The notes under the pieces are model-generated. The model searched no databases. It had not been told where the DNA came from and saw nothing but the letters and a program-made list of their open reading frames with translations. A program made the translations under genes and the position numbers. Of a stretch of 12,500 nt of DNA, positions 10,392 through 12,500 are shown one piece after another (position 1 is the first letter of the stretch; each line of letters begins with the position of its first letter). The DNA lies in contig JACVTC010000028.1 of assembly GCA_016946835.1 (NCBI GenBank), forward strand, positions 905,001 to 917,500, in the 5' to 3' direction. Source of the DNA: Neocallimastix lanati (nom. inval.). Lineage: Eukaryota > Neocallimastigomycota > Neocallimastigomycetes > Neocallimastigales > Neocallimastigaceae.

Positions 10392-10735
10392 AAGGATGAA
10401 AAAAAAAAAAAAAAAAAAAAAAAAAAGGAAAAAAAATTTATGAAAAATATATACATAAATAAATTTTCTATCAATTATCTATCAGTTATAATAAAAAAAA
10501 AAAATTGAAAAAAAATTGAAAAAAAAGAAATAATAATTAAAATAATAATTAAAAAAAAAATAATAATAATAATAATAAAAAAATATAAGACAAAAACATT
10601 TAATATAATAAATATAATATAATATATAAAAATAATATAAAAATATAATATATATATATACAATAAAAGAAAGGAATAATGATAAAAAATAAAAACAACA
10701 ATAATAAAAAAAAAAAAAAAAACTGTGAATATATA

Positions 10736-10781
<46 letters not shown>

Positions 10782-11004
10782 TTAATAATATTAAAATTAA
10801 ATATATCAAAGTATAAATATATATATATAAATATATACATATATAAAATATAAAATATATAAAAATATTAATATTAATTTTAAAAATATAAATATTGTTA
10901 TTATCAAAAAATAATATTAAAAATTGTTTAAATATTAAATATTAAACAATAACTTTTTTTAACTAATATAATGAATAATTTACTTAAAATTTTGTTTGAA
11001 TTAT

Positions 11005-11050
11005 ATTAAAAATTTGAAAAAAAAAAATTTTTTTTTTTCAAATTTTTAAT
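11005..11050. repeat. 46-bp perfect palindrome
   Basis: The left arm (11005-11027) is ATTAAAAATTTG followed by eleven A. The right arm (11028-11050) is eleven T followed by CAAATTTTTAAT. The arms match over all 23 bp with no spacer, and symmetry breaks at the next pair. The matched G (11016) and C (11039) make chance pairing of homopolymers less likely. Confidence 0.75.
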
Positions 11051-11074
11051 TTATTATATTTAATTTCTCAACAA

Positions 11075-11117
<43 letters not shown>

Positions 11118-11300
11118 AAAAGAATAGAAATTAATATAATAAATTAAAATAAAAAAAAAAAAAATTTTTTTTTTTTTAATGAAGTAAAAACAAAATAATA
11201 AAAAGTTTAAAAAAATAACAAAGCCCAAAAAAAAAAGAAGAAAAAATAAAAAAAATCATAAAATAAAAAATATAATAAAAAAATAAAAAATTAAAAAATA

Positions 11301-11400
11301 ATATTATAATAATAATAAATAATAATAATAAATAATAATAAATAATAATAAAAATGTAATAAAAATGTAATAATAAAAAAAAATAATAATAAAAATGAAA
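11301..11400. repeat. AAT-rich tandem repeats
   Basis: AATAATAATA is repeated three times at 11321-11350, followed by two copies of the 11-mer AAAAATGTAAT (11350-11371) and more AAT units. This is simple-sequence DNA that explains the aromatic and aliphatic-rich open frame on the minus strand here. Confidence 0.7.
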
Positions 11401-11401
11401 T

Positions 11402-11432
<31 letters not shown>

Positions 11433-11523
11433 ACAAAAAATAATTTTTTTTTTTATTTATTTTTCTTTTTATGATTTCCTATTTACGTATTTACATTTAT
11501 ACTTTTATACTTTTATACCTTTT

Positions 11524-11667
11524 ATATTTTTGTATTTTTTATATTTTTGTATTTTTGTATTTTTGTATTTTTTATATTTTTGTATTTTTGTATTTTTGTA
11601 TTTTTATATTTTTGTATTTTTGTATTTTTGTATTTTTTATATTTTTGTATTTTTGTATTTTTGTATT
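11524..11667 (+). repeat. Minisatellite: 8-bp unit in a 33-bp higher-order repeat
   Basis: The basic unit is TATTTTTG (8 bp). Three such units plus a T-rich 9-nt end form a higher-order unit of 33 bp, with copies at 11541-11573 (33 nt), 11574-11605 (32 nt, one T lost), 11606-11638 (33 nt) and 11639-11667 (29 nt, cut short), preceded by a 17-nt partial copy at 11524. Related ACTTTTAT units lie just upstream (about 11495-11523). The array encodes a repeating Cys/Ile/Phe/Val/Leu/Tyr peptide that runs in frame into the RT motif at 11674. Its end marks where recognisable retroelement sequence begins. Confidence 0.85.
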
Positions 11668-11777
11668 AAAAGAGGTGTTCGTCAAGGTTGTCCATTATCT
11701 CCAATCTTATTCAATTTATTCATTAATGATATACTAAAATGACGGTGAAAAGTATGATGTTAGTATTTGGAAGGAAG

Positions 11778-11935
11778 AAAAAAAAAAAAAAAAAAAAAGT
11801 GTTGTGGTGGACTTCTTTACTGATGATGATGTTGTTCTCGTTGCTCCGAGTGCAAAAAAAATTTAGAAAAATTATTAAAAAAAAAAAAAAAAAAGGTACA
11901 ATAAATGGGCTTATTTTAAATGAAATAACTTTTGG

Positions 11936-11966
<31 letters not shown>
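11778..11966 (+). repeat. Poly-A runs interrupting the RT relic
   Basis: Runs of 21 A (11778-11798), 18 A (11877-11894) and 27 A (11940-11966) separate successive RT motifs. Each sits where the family would have ordinary Lys/Asn-rich codons, and the reading frame differs on the two sides. Slippage expansion of AAA-rich codons explains this, as do homopolymer errors in the assembly. Confidence 0.7.
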
Positions 11967-12092
11967 TGGACACCTGCGTATGGTTATAAAACCAATAAAC
12001 TTCCAATCTTCTCCAAATTATAGTGACCCAACCTTCTATTTAGGAATGAAGGCTATTCCAAAAGTTTCTAGTTATATTTATCTAGGTATTCC

Positions 12093-12168
12093 TTTTTTTT
12101 TTTTTTCAGATGATCTCCTCTTATTAGAGTACATTATATCTCACATCACATGCATTTTTTTTTTTTTT
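12093..12168 (+). repeat. Poly-T runs interrupting the RT relic
   Basis: Two runs of 14 T (12093-12106 and 12155-12168) lie just after YLGIPF and before KVLENS. The frame is kept across both, so each adds only Phe codons. Both arise at TTT codons, mirroring the A runs upstream. Confidence 0.7.
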
Positions 12169-12418
12169 AAAGTTTTAGAAAATTCTTTCTTTCATTTAAC
12201 ACCTTTCTTTTTAAATAAACTTATTCCTATATGGTATACAAGAAAAAAAAAAAGTGCTTTAATCTTTTAGTTATTATTAGTAAAAGTTATTTATTATTCT
12301 CCCTCCACTTGGTTCGTTCAAACAAATCTAGAACGGCTAGAATTCAAAACATTAATTAATCCTGGTCTATTTTGGTGTATCGGTTCCTTCTCTTAAAAAA
12401 AAATGATTAAGTTAAAAC

Positions 12419-12424
<6 letters not shown>

Positions 12425-12462
<38 letters not shown>
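12425..12462. repeat. Poly-A run of 38
   Basis: The longest homopolymer in the window. It follows the last recognisable RT peptide (LINPGLFWCIGS) and a shorter A run near 12396-12402. Because RT-type sequence should continue here, it may be an expansion inside the element and not the element's own poly-A tail. The 38 nt after it give no peptide I can assign. Confidence 0.6.
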
Positions 12463-12464
<2 letters not shown>

Positions 12465-12500
12465 ACTATATTAGACATCATTCTACTATGAGTACTTAAT

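Larger units (their letters stand above)
9722..11470. other. A/T-rich intergenic region with homopolymer runs
   Basis: This holds the 3' flank of the gene followed by A-rich simple sequence: AAT and AAAT repeats, AT runs, and A runs near 10083-10100, 10400-10425, 10738-10774 and 11088-11115. Open frames on the minus strand here encode almost only Phe, Ile, Leu and Tyr because they read the complement of A-rich DNA; they are not genes. Two inverted repeats stand out and are listed separately. No RNA gene was seen. Confidence 0.8.
11668..12500 (+). pseudogene. Decayed non-LTR (LINE-type) reverse transcriptase
   Basis: RT motifs appear in the normal order but in shifting frames: GVRQGCPLSPILFN (11674 on, frame 1), DGEKYDVSIW (11741 on, frame 2), CCGGL (11800 on, frame 1), the catalytic FxDD region FTDDDVVLVAPS (11816 on, frame 2), GLILNEITFGI (about 11905 on, frame 0), MVIKPINF to YLGIPF (11980-12092, frame 1), VIYYSP (12286 on), SNKSRTARIQ (12318 on, frame 0) and LINPGLFWCIGS (12352 on, frame 1). 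GxxQGCPLSP and FADD-type motifs are hallmarks of the LINE RT domain (RVT_1). The N-terminal part (including any endonuclease) is absent, and the 3' part runs off the window. Stops at 11740 and 12268 and the frame changes show it cannot make an active protein as assembled. Confidence 0.85.

Noticed and set aside
10475-11436. Several Phe/Ile/Tyr-rich open frames on the minus strand, resembling membrane proteins
   Set aside because: They are complements of A-rich simple repeats, so the hydrophobicity is a composition artefact.
11471-11737. Cys/Phe/Ile repeat peptide as a real repeat protein
   Set aside because: It is only the translation of the 8-bp minisatellite and runs out of frame into RT sequence.
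12305-12330. GGTTCGTTCAAAC resembling a tRNA T-loop
   Set aside because: No acceptor, D or anticodon stems around it; it lies inside the RT relic and encodes part of it in shifting frames.

Overview
The window looks like nuclear DNA from a eukaryote with an extremely A+T-rich genome. The intergenic DNA is nearly all A and T with long homopolymer runs, the one intact gene carries a spliceosomal-type intron, and its protein has Asn and Thr codon runs. The C-terminal half of that protein and the decayed non-LTR reverse transcriptase at the right end are the kinds of sequence expected in anaerobic gut fungi (Neocallimastigomycota). That lineage is an inference from composition and protein style; a dictyostelid-like amoeba is the main alternative. 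No bacterial operon, CRISPR array, tRNA or rRNA was seen.

Layout. Positions 1-5844 are non-coding DNA: A/T homopolymers, several short tandem repeats, and one island of more balanced composition (about 2755-3010) that may be an old coding relic. Positions 5845-9721 hold one plus-strand gene. I model it as two exons (5845-6499 and 6828-9721) joined across a 328-nt intron, giving 1182 residues. It has an acidic, Asn/Ser-rich N-terminal third, a Lys/Ser basic patch, a coiled coil of about 330 residues, a low-complexity linker, and a C-terminal domain with two CxxC pairs that I recognise as the C-terminal region of the Sec2/Rabin8 family of Rab exchange factors. Positions 9722-11470 are again nearly pure A/T, with a perfect 46-bp palindrome and a 9-bp-stem hairpin.

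From about 11524 a minisatellite with a 33-bp higher-order unit runs straight into a broken non-LTR retrotransposon reverse transcriptase (about 11668 to the window end). The RT motifs follow in the expected order but in changing reading frames. Many of the breaks sit at, or between, A or T homopolymer runs of 12-38 nt.

The gene and the retroelement relic share no visible function; they are simply neighbours. I found no clearly new molecular system. The points most worth a second look are the oversized Sec2/Rabin8-like protein with no recognisable exchange-factor motif, the homopolymer-riddled RT relic fused to a minisatellite, and the GC island near 2.8 kb.
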